A stretch of DNA of 38,724 nt, taken from NCBI GenBank assembly GCA_965365445.1, contig CBDUBS010000009.1, positions 1-38,724 of the forward strand. Direction: 5' to 3'. The notes beneath the pieces were generated by a model. That model saw only the letters and a program-made list of their open reading frames with translations, was not told the DNA's origin and made no database searches. This DNA is from CBDUBS01 sp965365445. GTDB taxonomy: Bacteria > Bacteroidota > Rhodothermia > Rhodothermales > DASSAV01. The position numbers were made by a program, and so were the translations under genes. Below are positions 14,750 through 22,551 of the stretch, piece by piece (the stretch's first letter is position 1; each line of letters opens with the position of its first letter).

Positions 14750-15256
14750 ATGGAAGCAAACCCGCGCCTCGCCCTGTATCCAGGCACCTTCGATCCGATT
14801 ACCTACGGCCACCTCGACATTCTCGAGCGGGCGGTGCGGGTGTTCGACCGCGTCGAGCTGATCGTGGCGGTAAATGCCGGAAAAAAAAACCTGTTTACGC
14901 TCGAAGAGCGTTGCGCGCTCGCCCGTGAGTGCACCGCCCATCTCGAAAACGTAACCGTCACCTCCTTCGAAGGACTGCTGGTGCAGGCAGCCCGCGAGCG
15001 AGGGGCGCGCGCTTTCGTCCGAGGGCTCCGGCAGGTTACCGACTTCGATTATGAATTGCGTATGGCCTTTGCCAACCGGCGGCTGTACCCGGATGTCGAA
15101 ACCGTATTGTTCATCGCATCCGAAGAACATGCCTTCGTGAGCGCTTCGATCGTGCGGGAAGTGCACTACTGGGGGGGCGACGTCAGTTCGTTCGTGCCGC
15201 CTCCCGTAGTCCGGGCCCTGAAAGACGAAAAGCGGCGGCCGGGGGGCGCTCCCTGA
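14750..15256 (+). CDS. coaD: Phosphopantetheine adenylyltransferase CoaD
   Basis: A 168-residue nucleotidyltransferase that joins 4'-phosphopantetheine and ATP into dephospho-CoA, the fourth step of CoA synthesis. Signatures are YPGTFDPITYGHLDI (10-24, with the TYGH class motif), VNAGKKNLFTLEER, GLLVQAARERGARAFVRGLRQVTDFDYELRMAFANRRL (substrate site), and the HAFVSASIVRE block near the C-terminus. The gene contains an A9 run at 14881-14889 encoding Gly-Lys-Lys-Asn, and a G7 run at 15171-15177, both in frame. It follows rsmD closely; the aspartate aminotransferase gene lies 137 bases downstream with its own likely control region. Confidence 0.95.
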   Translation: MEANPRLALYPGTFDPITYGHLDILERAVRVFDRVELIVAVNAGKKNLFTLEERCALARECTAHLENVTVTSFEGLLVQAARERGARAFVRGLRQVTDFDYELRMAFANRRLYPDVETVLFIASEEHAFVSASIVREVHYWGGDVSSFVPPPVVRALKDEKRRPGGAP

Positions 15257-15321
15257 CAAAACGGCTCCGGGCCGCCGTATGAGGCTTCAGGCCGTTTGAG
15301 TGAAAAATGGTTTAACTTGGG

Positions 15322-15334
15322 GGTGAACTTCACC
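15322..15334. repeat. 13-bp palindrome GGTGAAcTTCACC upstream of the aminotransferase gene
   Basis: Two perfect 6-base half sites flank one central base, 59 bases before the aminotransferase start. The symmetry and position suit a dimeric regulator operator; no regulator can be named. Confidence 0.4.
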
Positions 15335-15393
15335 GGCCCGACGTCGTTTGAAGCGAGCGATCCCTCACCCGTATCACTGCAACCCCATAATCG

Positions 15394-16602
15394 ATGAGCA
15401 CACCTCCCTTCAGCCTGAACCCTCGTGTAGCTGCCGTCCGCCCGTCCGCCACCCTGGCCATGACGGCGCGGACCAAAGAACTTCAGCGGCAGGGCCGGCC
15501 CGTCATTGGCCTGAGCGCAGGCGAGCCCGATTTCGTCACCCCGGCTCCCATTTCCGAGGCCGGCATCCAGGCCATCCGCGACGGCTATACGCACTATACG
15601 GAAAACGCGGGGATGCTCGAGCTGCGCCGGAAGATCTGCGAGAAGCTCGAAAAGGATAACGGCCTGAGCTACACCCCGGAGCAGATCCTGTGCTCGAACG
15701 GCGCCAAACAATCCGTCGCCCTCACCATCGAGTCGCTCTGCCGTCCCGGCGACGAGATTCTCATACCGGCTCCGTTCTGGGTAAGCTACCCGGAAATGGT
15801 CCGGCTGTCGGGAGCCAACCCGGTATCGGTGCCCACCACGGTGGAAAGCAACTACCGCCTGAGCCCGGAGGCGCTCGAAGCAGCCATCACGGAAAACACC
15901 CGGATGCTCATTCTGTGCTCTCCCTCCAACCCGACCGGTTCGGCGTACACTCCCGCCGAACTCGAGGCGCTGGCCGAAGTGCTTCGCCGGCACGAACAGG
16001 TGTTCGTCCTCTCCGACGAGATCTACGAATACATCCTTTTTGAAGGAGAGCACGTTTCGATTGCTTCGCTCCCCGGCATGAAGGAGCGCACCATTACGGT
16101 TAACGGCTTTTCGAAAGCGTATGCCATGACCGGCTGGCGGCTCGGGTACCTGGCCGCCGAATTGCCGATCGTCAAGGCGGCCTCCAATATCCAGAGCCAG
16201 GTCACGTCGGCTCCTTCCACGATCTCGCAGAAAGCGGGAATCGCGGCCCTTGAAATGAGCCGGGAGCCGGTGGAAGAAATGGTGGCGGCGTTCCGCGAGC
16301 GCCGCGATTTCATGGTGGAGCGCCTGAGCGCCATCGAGGGGGTCCGGTGCCCCCGTCCGGAAGGAGCCTTCTACCTGTTCCCGGAGGTTTCGGGCCTCGT
16401 GGGCAAGCGGACGCCGAGCGGTAAAATCCTCGAAAGCGGGGACGACGTGTGCTTTTACATCCTGGAGGAATGCAACGTCGCGCTGGTCCAGGGCTCGGCC
16501 TTCGGAGAGCCCAACGGCGTGCGCTTCTCCTACGCGGCGTCGATGGACGATCTGAAAGAAGCCATGCGACGGATCGAAGAAGGGATCGCTGCGCTTCGCT
16601 GA
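15394..16602 (+). CDS. Aspartate aminotransferase, class I subgroup Ib
   Basis: A 402-residue fold-type I PLP enzyme that interconverts aspartate/2-oxoglutarate and oxaloacetate/glutamate in the cytoplasm. The blocks are those of the bacterial subgroup Ib enzymes: LSAGEPDFVTPAPI (substrate loop), TENAGMLELRRKICEKL, SNGAKQSV (PLP phosphate), PSNPTGSAY, LSDEIYEYILFEG (PLP-binding Asp and Tyr), and the Schiff-base lysine in NGFSKAYAMTGWRLGYLA. The C-terminal RFSYAASMDDLKEAMRRI holds the substrate-carboxylate Arg. Some members also use prephenate, and this cannot be excluded. It has a palindrome upstream and a strong intrinsic terminator just after its stop, so it is probably a single-gene transcript. 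Confidence 0.93.
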   Translation: MSTPPFSLNPRVAAVRPSATLAMTARTKELQRQGRPVIGLSAGEPDFVTPAPISEAGIQAIRDGYTHYTENAGMLELRRKICEKLEKDNGLSYTPEQILCSNGAKQSVALTIESLCRPGDEILIPAPFWVSYPEMVRLSGANPVSVPTTVESNYRLSPEALEAAITENTRMLILCSPSNPTGSAYTPAELEALAEVLRRHEQVFVLSDEIYEYILFEGEHVSIASLPGMKERTITVNGFSKAYAMTGWRLGYLAAELPIVKAASNIQSQVTSAPSTISQKAGIAALEMSREPVEEMVAAFRERRDFMVERLSAIEGVRCPRPEGAFYLFPEVSGLVGKRTPSGKILESGDDVCFYILEECNVALVQGSAFGEPNGVRFSYAASMDDLKEAMRRIEEGIAALR

Positions 16603-16625
16603 CGCCGGGCTGTTGCGCTGAGCAA

Positions 16626-16660
16626 AAGGCTCCGGGGCGACCGCTCCGGAGCCTTGTTTT
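16626..16660 (+). terminator. Rho-independent terminator after the aspartate aminotransferase gene
   Basis: Perfect 10-bp stem AAGGCTCCGG (16626-16635) / CCGGAGCCTT (16646-16655), 10-base loop, then GTTTT (16656-16660). A-run before and T-run after make it usable in both directions, but only the plus-strand gene ends here. Confidence 0.85.
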
Positions 16661-16708
16661 CGATGAGCGCCCCCGGCATACGGAACGGGGGAAGATGATC
16701 TGGATTGC

Positions 16709-17920
16709 GTGGAACCACAAACCTATCCCGTTCGCGAGTACGAATCCTCGCCCGGGCCTCCCCCCGAGGCCGTCCGGCAGGAACGCAACCGGTACTGGCT
16801 GCATCTGCTTCTGTTTCTGCTGACCCTGGCCTCTACGACGTATTCCGGGGGGCAATTCGCCGGGCGTATCCTCCGGTTCGAGGAACTGGGCGCCTGGTGG
16901 TTCCTTCCTGACGGCCTGGCTTTCGGCCTGTCGATCCTGCTGTTCCTCTCGGTGCATGAGTTCGGGCACTATCTGGCCGCCCGGCGTCACCGGATCAGTG
17001 TGTCGCTGCCCTACTACATTCCGATGCCGCTCGTTCTTTTCGGCACCCTGGGCGCCGTCATCCGGATACGCGAGCCTATTCCGGACACGCGCAAACTTTT
17101 CGACGTGGGAGTCGCCGGCCCCGTAGCCGGTTTCGTCGTGGCGCTCGGCCTCCTGTTGTACGCGCTCATCACGCTGCCTCCTCCTGCCTACATGTACGAT
17201 CTGCCGGGGCATGAGGAAATGAAAGCCTATATCGCCCGGACCGGCCGTTTTCCGGCGCAGATGCTTCCTCACGACACCGCCGATGGTACGGTGGTCATCG
17301 TCTTCGGACAAACGCTTTTGTACCAGGCGCTTTCGGCCCTCTTCCCGAATGTGCCGCCGATGTACGAAATCTACCACTACCCCGTTCTGCTTGCTGGTTG
17401 GCTCGGGTTGTTCTTTACGGCCCTGAACCTGCTCCCCGTCGGGCAACTCGACGGCGGGCACATTCTGTACGCCCTGTTCGGGCCACGGAAGCATTCCCTC
17501 CTGGCCCGCTTTTTCGTCGTCTTTCTTCTCATCTCGGGATCCATCGGTTTCACGAACGAAGTGATTCCGGAATTGCACGCTTATGGTTTGGTGATGGGGG
17601 GGCTATCCTGGTTGATTCTGGCGGCCGTGCTGTATTTCTTTCTGTTCAGGGTGTTTGCCGGGGAGCATCGGCTGATTGCTCCGGTCCTGATGGGCATCCT
17701 TCTCGTCGCGGCGCTGTCCGAACTGGCGGGAGATGTGCTGGCCGGAGTGGGGTATACGGGTTGGCTGGTATTCTCCTTGCTCATCGTGGTGTTCGTCCGC
17801 GTCGATCATCCCCCGGTGCTCTATTCCCGCCCTCTCGACGCCAATCGGAGGATGCTGGGGTACCTGAGCATCCTCATATTCTTTCTGTGTTTCAGCATCC
17901 GCCCGATCTACATTCTTTAG
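16709..17920 (+). CDS. Site-2 protease-like M50 membrane metalloprotease
   Basis: A 403-residue polytopic inner-membrane protein. The zinc site is complete: HEFGH (83-87) in the second helix and the distal Asp in LDGGH (D248) with the typical NLLPVGQLDGGH context. The RIREPIPDTRKLFDVGVAGPVAGF segment after the first core is typical of the S2P group with close relatives in Salinibacter, cyanobacteria and plants (EGY-type). These enzymes cut membrane-embedded substrates such as anti-sigma factors. There is no PDZ domain. The first 28 residues are a charged, Pro-rich cytoplasmic extension. The start is a GTG at 16709; no in-frame ATG lies close by and the Shine-Dalgarno is weak. It follows a terminator and precedes the envelope gene cluster. 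The orphan sigma factor upstream is a conceivable but unproven client system. Confidence 0.9.
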   Translation: MEPQTYPVREYESSPGPPPEAVRQERNRYWLHLLLFLLTLASTTYSGGQFAGRILRFEELGAWWFLPDGLAFGLSILLFLSVHEFGHYLAARRHRISVSLPYYIPMPLVLFGTLGAVIRIREPIPDTRKLFDVGVAGPVAGFVVALGLLLYALITLPPPAYMYDLPGHEEMKAYIARTGRFPAQMLPHDTADGTVVIVFGQTLLYQALSALFPNVPPMYEIYHYPVLLAGWLGLFFTALNLLPVGQLDGGHILYALFGPRKHSLLARFFVVFLLISGSIGFTNEVIPELHAYGLVMGGLSWLILAAVLYFFLFRVFAGEHRLIAPVLMGILLVAALSELAGDVLAGVGYTGWLVFSLLIVVFVRVDHPPVLYSRPLDANRRMLGYLSILIFFLCFSIRPIYIL

Positions 17921-18103
17921 CCGCCGCCCGATGATTTCTTCGTCGCCGTGGCGTATACTGGAGCGCCCGATGGGTCCGGCGTGACTTTCGCAACGCTCAC
18001 CGACTTCGTATCGCATGGTTGTTTGTTACTGATCGAAATGCACGATCTTCCTCCGCCTGCGGGGGTGTTTTCGGTGAAACGGTACTATCCGGCAATTCAT
18101 TTC

Positions 18104-18880
18104 ATGCGTTTTCGGTATCCTGCTGCCGGGCTGCTTGCGGGCATCCTGGCGTTTCTTCTGGGGGCCTGTGATGCAGCGCCCGGCCCCGGCTCCCCGGCGG
18201 GCCGGCCGCCCGTGGTCTCCGACCTGGCGTTTTCTCCCCGGTCGGTCTCCCCGGAGGCGCTCGGCGACCAGGGCGCCGGAGCCACGGTCCAGATTCCGGT
18301 CACCCTCTCGGTATCCGCTATCGACGTGGACGGCCGCGTTCAGGAAGTCGGGTATGTGGTTCAGTCGCCCCGTATCGGAGCCCTCACCGTAGCGGAAGGC
18401 GCCCTCGCCGCCGCAGGAGCGAATCGGTATACGGCCTCGTTCACGCTGCCCGTAGGGCGGGGAGAGGTAGGAAAGTACACCATCCTGGTCTATGCCGTCG
18501 ATGACGAGGGCCTGCTGGGCAACGATGCGCGCGGTCTGCTGAACTACATGGCTTCGGGCCGCCCGCCTTCCATCGTGTCGGTAGCGGCTTCTCCGCCCGT
18601 CATCCGCCCCCCGACGACCCTGAAGATAGAAGTAACCGTGGACGATCCGGACGGGGTTCAGACGGTGGTGCGCGTCGTCGGCACGACGCCCAACGGCAGT
18701 GCCTTCACGCTGTTCGACGACGGCCGAACCCAGGGCGACGCCGCCGCCGGCGACGGCCGGTTTACGGCTACGTTCAACGTGGACCGCGCTACCCCCGGCG
18801 TTCAGACGTTCTCGTTCAAGGCGTTCGACCTCACCGGCCTCGAAAGCGCCTCGGTCGAGAAGCCCATCACGGTCGAATGA
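18104..18880 (+). CDS. Lipoprotein with two Ig-like/cadherin-like domains
   Basis: A 258-residue lipoprotein. The signal peptide ends in the lipobox LGAC with C22 as the acylated residue, then a Pro/Gly-rich linker (23-35). Two beta-sandwich repeats follow. The first is about 38-150 (PPVVSDLAFSP ... VDGRVQEVGYVV ... GKYTILVYAVDDEGLLGND). The second is about 160-258 (RPPSIVSVAASPPVI ... VDDPDGVQTVVRVV ... FSFKAFDLTGLES) and contains the DDGRTQGDAAAGDGRF motif seen in exported choice-of-anchor/Ig-like domains. ATG at 18104 was chosen because it puts the lipobox at the right distance; the open frame upstream has no signal. It lies 25 bases before the propeller gene and is probably in one operon with it and the PorV/Q-like genes. 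Outer-membrane surface or periplasmic location is inferred. Confidence 0.75.
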   Translation: MRFRYPAAGLLAGILAFLLGACDAAPGPGSPAGRPPVVSDLAFSPRSVSPEALGDQGAGATVQIPVTLSVSAIDVDGRVQEVGYVVQSPRIGALTVAEGALAAAGANRYTASFTLPVGRGEVGKYTILVYAVDDEGLLGNDARGLLNYMASGRPPSIVSVAASPPVIRPPTTLKIEVTVDDPDGVQTVVRVVGTTPNGSAFTLFDDGRTQGDAAAGDGRFTATFNVDRATPGVQTFSFKAFDLTGLESASVEKPITVE

Positions 18881-18905
18881 CGATTTTTTCGGACCCTTAT
18901 CGTAC

Positions 18906-20474
18906 ATGATCCGCTTTTCGCACGTCATTTCAGGTGTTCTGCTTGCACTCCTGCTCCCGGCGTCGGGGTACGGGCAAACGGCCGGCTTATCTACCCGTTC
19001 GGTTACCGACTGGATTCCGACTCCCGGTATCCTGAGCAACAGCATCTCGAACCTGCACGCCGAAGGGGATACGCTGTGGGCCGGGCCGTACCTCAGCCTC
19101 ACCGCCGATGGAGGCGCCGGTTGGCGCGCCGCTGCGGCCGACTCGCTATTCGGCACCCGTAACCGGGTGTTTTCCATCGACGTAGAGGGCCGAATCGTGT
19201 GGGTCGGGCTGGGGTACACCAGCGCAAAAGGGGAAGGTGGAGAGCCCGCCACGGCGGGCTTCCTGTACTCCGAGGACGGCGGCGTTACTTTTCAGTACCG
19301 GTTCCCGCACCTCGATGCGCCGGGCGATTCCACCGTGCGGTATGGTGTCTCCACGTTGAAAGCCCTCCCCGTGGTGGTGCCGGAACAGAGCCCCCCCTAC
19401 GATATCGACTATGATCCACTAACGGGAACCGTCTGGGTGGCGGCCTGGGCCAGCGGCCTTCGTCGATCCCTGGACGCGGGGCGGACCTGGCGGCGTGTCG
19501 TCCTGCCCCCGGACGACCTGACCGAAATCATTCCAACCGAACCGTATACGTTTCAGCTCAACCCGAGGGGTAACGAACCGGCCGGTAACTACAACCACAC
19601 GGCCTTCAGCGTTCTGGTGGATGAGGAAGGGGTAATCTGGGCCGGCACCCCCCGGGGCGTCAACCGCTCGACGGACGACGGATCCTCGTGGAAACGGTTC
19701 AGCCACGACGGCAGCCCCAACGGCCTGACCGGCAGCTGGGTTACTTCCATCGAGGAGCAACCTTTGCCGGGCAGAAATCCGGTATGGATGGCTACCTGGA
19801 GCGCCGGCGAAACCGGCGAGCCGGGCGCCGACGGGATCACCGTCACCCGCGACGGCGGCCGGACGTTCGAGCAGGTCCTTCGCGGCGAACGCATCATCGA
19901 CTTCGCCTTTCACGGCGAAACCGTGTATGCCGCCGGAAGAACCCGCGGCCTGTTCGTCTCCAAGGACGGAGGAACTACCTGGACCACCCTGCGCCACTTC
20001 CGGGATAAAACCCGACCGGATCGGCTGTTGCGTCCCGAGGTGGATGTCATGTCGGTGGCTACGGTCGGCGCTACCCTCTGGGTAGGCTCCGACGACGGAC
20101 TGCTGAAAAGCACCGACGGGGGCCAGACCTGGCAGGTGTTTCGCACCGACGTGCCCCTGCATCCCCAAACGCCGGGGGATCGGATACCTGATGTCGAGAC
20201 GTACGCCTATCCCAATCCGTTCTCCCCGGCCGCCGATCAGATCGTCCGCATACGCTTCGAAGCCGCGCAGGGGGACCGCCCGGAAATCCGTATATACGAC
20301 TTCGGTATGAATCTCGTCCGCCGGATCGAAGTCGAGGTGTATGGCCCGGGCGAAATCGAAGCCGTATGGGACGGCCGCGACGACCGGGGCCTCCGAACGG
20401 CGAACGGCGCCTACCTGTACGCCGTTCGCGCCGGCCGCCGTACCGTGTGGGGCAAAATCCTCGTGCTCGAGTAA
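18906..20474 (+). CDS. Secreted seven-bladed Asp-box propeller with T9SS/FlgD-like C-terminal domain
   Basis: A 522-residue exported protein. A signal peptide covers about residues 1-23 (GYGQ junction). The body carries seven Asp-box repeats (S-x-D-x-G-x-T-W type) at about 64-73, 121-129, 188-195, 255-262, 314-321, 352-359 and 402-409. Most are preceded by a short strand of the form xxVWVG/xLWAG, as expected for a seven-bladed BNR/sortilin-like beta-propeller. Residues 431-522 form a FlgD-Ig-like domain (AYPNPFSPAADQ, IYDFGMNLVRRI, VWDGRDDRGLRTANGAYLYAV), the class used as a type A sorting signal by T9SS. No sialidase FRIP/Arg-triad was found, so a binding role is as likely as hydrolysis. It lies 25 bases after the lipoprotein gene and 3 bases before the first PorV/Q-like gene. 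Confidence 0.85.
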   Translation: MIRFSHVISGVLLALLLPASGYGQTAGLSTRSVTDWIPTPGILSNSISNLHAEGDTLWAGPYLSLTADGGAGWRAAAADSLFGTRNRVFSIDVEGRIVWVGLGYTSAKGEGGEPATAGFLYSEDGGVTFQYRFPHLDAPGDSTVRYGVSTLKALPVVVPEQSPPYDIDYDPLTGTVWVAAWASGLRRSLDAGRTWRRVVLPPDDLTEIIPTEPYTFQLNPRGNEPAGNYNHTAFSVLVDEEGVIWAGTPRGVNRSTDDGSSWKRFSHDGSPNGLTGSWVTSIEEQPLPGRNPVWMATWSAGETGEPGADGITVTRDGGRTFEQVLRGERIIDFAFHGETVYAAGRTRGLFVSKDGGTTWTTLRHFRDKTRPDRLLRPEVDVMSVATVGATLWVGSDDGLLKSTDGGQTWQVFRTDVPLHPQTPGDRIPDVETYAYPNPFSPAADQIVRIRFEAAQGDRPEIRIYDFGMNLVRRIEVEVYGPGEIEAVWDGRDDRGLRTANGAYLYAVRAGRRTVWGKILVLE

Positions 20475-20477
20475 CCT

Positions 20478-21539
20478 ATGCCGCTATCTCATCGATTCCG
20501 CCCCAAGTACATCCCGGTCTGGCTCGGCTTCGCTTTTCGCTACGGGCTCATCCTGTGTTTTTGCCTGTCCGCCGGCATCCTTCCGGCCAGCGGACAGGCC
20601 GGTTCGTTCATGCGCATGGGTTTCGGCGCCCGCGGTATAGCCCTGGGCAACGCGCTCGTCGCGGATGCTTCCGGAGGAGCCGGCCCGTATTACAACCCGG
20701 CCCTGGCGCCCTTTGCGCAGAGGCAAAACATCGAGGCCACGGTAGCCCTTCTCTCGCAAGGCCGCGAGTTGCAGTTCCTTCAGTTTGCCGCCCCGCTTCG
20801 CCCCCGGGCCGGAGTGGCCGTCGGCCTGGTTCACGCCGGCGTATCCGGCATCGACGGGCGGGATAACAGCGGCTATCATACGGAGGACTATTCCACCGAC
20901 GATTTCGGCCTGTTTCTGGGGTTCGGCACCCGTATGGGCAAACGGGTTACGGCCGGTGTGGGCTTGCAGCTCTTCCGGGCCGCGTACTTCGACGAGCTTT
21001 CGGCGTCCAACTCCATCGGGGTCGATCTCGGGCTGTCCGTCGCACCGACGGACCGGCTCCGGCTCGGGTTCGCCCTGGACGATTTGCTGGCCCGGTATTC
21101 CTGGGATACGGCCGACCTGTACGGCTCGGACGGCAAAAGCACGACCGACCGTTTCCCGACCCGGTTTCGCGTGGGAGCCGCCTATACTCCCACCCCGGCG
21201 GTTTCGGTCATGGCCGAGTACGAAAGCCGCATCCTCAGCGGCGAGCACCGCACCGGCGAGGTTGAGGTGCTCGGGGATGCCCCGCGGTTCGTCACCGAAA
21301 GCCGGATCCTGCATCTGCATGAACGGCGGTACCGGGCCGGGGTGGAGTGGCGACCCGTCACGCGGTTGGCCTTCCGGACCGGGGTGAATGCCGGGGGCGA
21401 TGATGCCGCCCGGCCGAGCGCCGGCTTCCAGATCGAGCAGCCCCTTGGCGAACTGCTCTCCCGCGTCGATTATGCCTTCGTCATGGCCCCCTTCGATTCC
21501 GGGCACATGCATTTCATCACCCTCAGTGTATTCTTCTGA
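20478..21539 (+). CDS. PorV/PorQ-family outer-membrane protein, copy 1
   Basis: A 353-residue exported beta-barrel. After a signal peptide (hydrophobic core about 20-38, SGQA junction), the N-terminal plug motif FMRMGFGARGIALGNALVADASGGAGPYYNPALAPFA appears. This is the signature of the PorV/PorQ/UPF0164 group, which is FadL-like in fold. PorV is the outer-membrane shuttle that carries T9SS cargo to the attachment complex. The rest is about 14 predicted antiparallel strands ending in HFITLSVFF with a terminal Phe, as in outer-membrane barrels. It starts 3 bases after the propeller gene, which itself carries a T9SS-type sorting domain, so a role in exporting or anchoring that protein is a reasonable inference. 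It may instead be a paralogue with another function. Confidence 0.78.
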   Translation: MPLSHRFRPKYIPVWLGFAFRYGLILCFCLSAGILPASGQAGSFMRMGFGARGIALGNALVADASGGAGPYYNPALAPFAQRQNIEATVALLSQGRELQFLQFAAPLRPRAGVAVGLVHAGVSGIDGRDNSGYHTEDYSTDDFGLFLGFGTRMGKRVTAGVGLQLFRAAYFDELSASNSIGVDLGLSVAPTDRLRLGFALDDLLARYSWDTADLYGSDGKSTTDRFPTRFRVGAAYTPTPAVSVMAEYESRILSGEHRTGEVEVLGDAPRFVTESRILHLHERRYRAGVEWRPVTRLAFRTGVNAGGDDAARPSAGFQIEQPLGELLSRVDYAFVMAPFDSGHMHFITLSVFF

Positions 21540-21546
21540 GCATCCT

Positions 21547-22530
21547 GTGGCCTCAACCTCTACGATATCGTCCCTCAGGCGAGCCTTCCTTCCCGGAAGC
21601 GCCCTCCTCGGCATGGTGCTGCTCGTTTCGCCGGCCCATGCCCAGCAAAGCGGGTTGTCGTTCCTGCGGATCGGAGCCGGCGCGGCGTCGGCCGGAATGG
21701 CCGATGCGTACGTCGCGCACGGTCGGGATGCGTTCGCCGCCCACTGGAACCCATCGGGGCTCGCCGTTTCAGGCGGCAACACCGTGGCCGTATCCCACTA
21801 CCTCTGGATCGCCGACGTACGTTCATACGCCGTTTCGTCCCGCTTTCAGGCCGGCAAAAACGGCGGAATCGGCCTGTTCGTGCTCGGAGCCGGAAGCGGC
21901 GACCTGGAAGCCCGCGACCGGCCCGGAGACCCGGACGGGCTGTTCAGCGCCCAGTTCCTAAGCTTTGGGGCGGCTTACGGACGCCGCTTCGGACCACTCA
22001 GGCTCGGCCTGACGGCGAAATTCCTCTCCGAACGGATCTACACGGAAGATGCCGCCGGCTTCGCCGTCGATGTGGGGTTGCAAGCGGATGCACTCCGGGG
22101 CGGGCTCCGCGTGGGGGCCGCCCTGCAAAACGTCGGCCGTATGTCCGAACTGAACCTGGAGGCTACACCGCTTCCCCGGACGCTCCGGGCGGGAGCGGCC
22201 GTGTACCCCTTCCGTATCGTAGCGGAGCAGGACCAAACGCGGCTCCTCAATACCTTTATCACCGCCGAGGCGGCTTATCTTTTCCCGGCAGGAGGGGACG
22301 GGCTCGTAACCGACTACGAGAACGAACTCCGGATACACACCGGGCTAGCGGCGGAGGTCATGGAAATGGTTACCCTGCGCGCCGGGCTGGTAACGAACGA
22401 CGCCGTCCGCCGGTTTACCTTCGGCGCCGGCATCGAGTACGGCTCGTTCGGTGTGGATTACGCGTTCCTTCCCCTTCAGGAAGGGTTCGGCGGGCCGGGG
22501 CACTTTCTGACACTAGCTTACCACTGGTAG
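21547..22530 (+). CDS. PorV/PorQ-family outer-membrane protein, copy 2
   Basis: A 327-residue paralogue of the preceding gene. It has a signal peptide (RRAFLPGSALLGMVLL ... AHAQQ) and the same plug motif, FLRIGAGAASAGMADAYVAHGRDAFAAHWNPSGLAV. Strands follow, including VSHYLWIADVRSYAV, FLSFGAAYGRRFGPLRLGLTAKFLSERIY, LRVGAALQNVGRM and the barrel end HFLTLAYHW. This copy fits the PorV/Q consensus better than copy 1, particularly in DAFAAHWNPSGLA. I chose GTG at 21547, 7 bases after the previous stop, because it supplies the full positively charged n-region of the signal peptide; the next ATG would cut it away. It ends 21 bases from the convergent CPBP-family gene. Two different PorV-like barrels in tandem after a single cargo-like gene is notable. 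Confidence 0.82.
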   Translation: MASTSTISSLRRAFLPGSALLGMVLLVSPAHAQQSGLSFLRIGAGAASAGMADAYVAHGRDAFAAHWNPSGLAVSGGNTVAVSHYLWIADVRSYAVSSRFQAGKNGGIGLFVLGAGSGDLEARDRPGDPDGLFSAQFLSFGAAYGRRFGPLRLGLTAKFLSERIYTEDAAGFAVDVGLQADALRGGLRVGAALQNVGRMSELNLEATPLPRTLRAGAAVYPFRIVAEQDQTRLLNTFITAEAAYLFPAGGDGLVTDYENELRIHTGLAAEVMEMVTLRAGLVTNDAVRRFTFGAGIEYGSFGVDYAFLPLQEGFGGPGHFLTLAYHW

Positions 22531-22551
22531 CGGCGCACGGGTCGGGGCCGC

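Noticed and set aside
15259..15297. AAACGGC/GCCGTTT inverted repeat after coaD as a terminator
   Set aside because: Only a 7-bp stem with a 25-base spacer and no T-run, so it is too weak to call.
16310..17578. A long minus-strand frame opposite the M50 protease gene
   Set aside because: Antisense to a gene with complete catalytic motifs; the translation has no domain and is rich in Arg, Gly and Gln.
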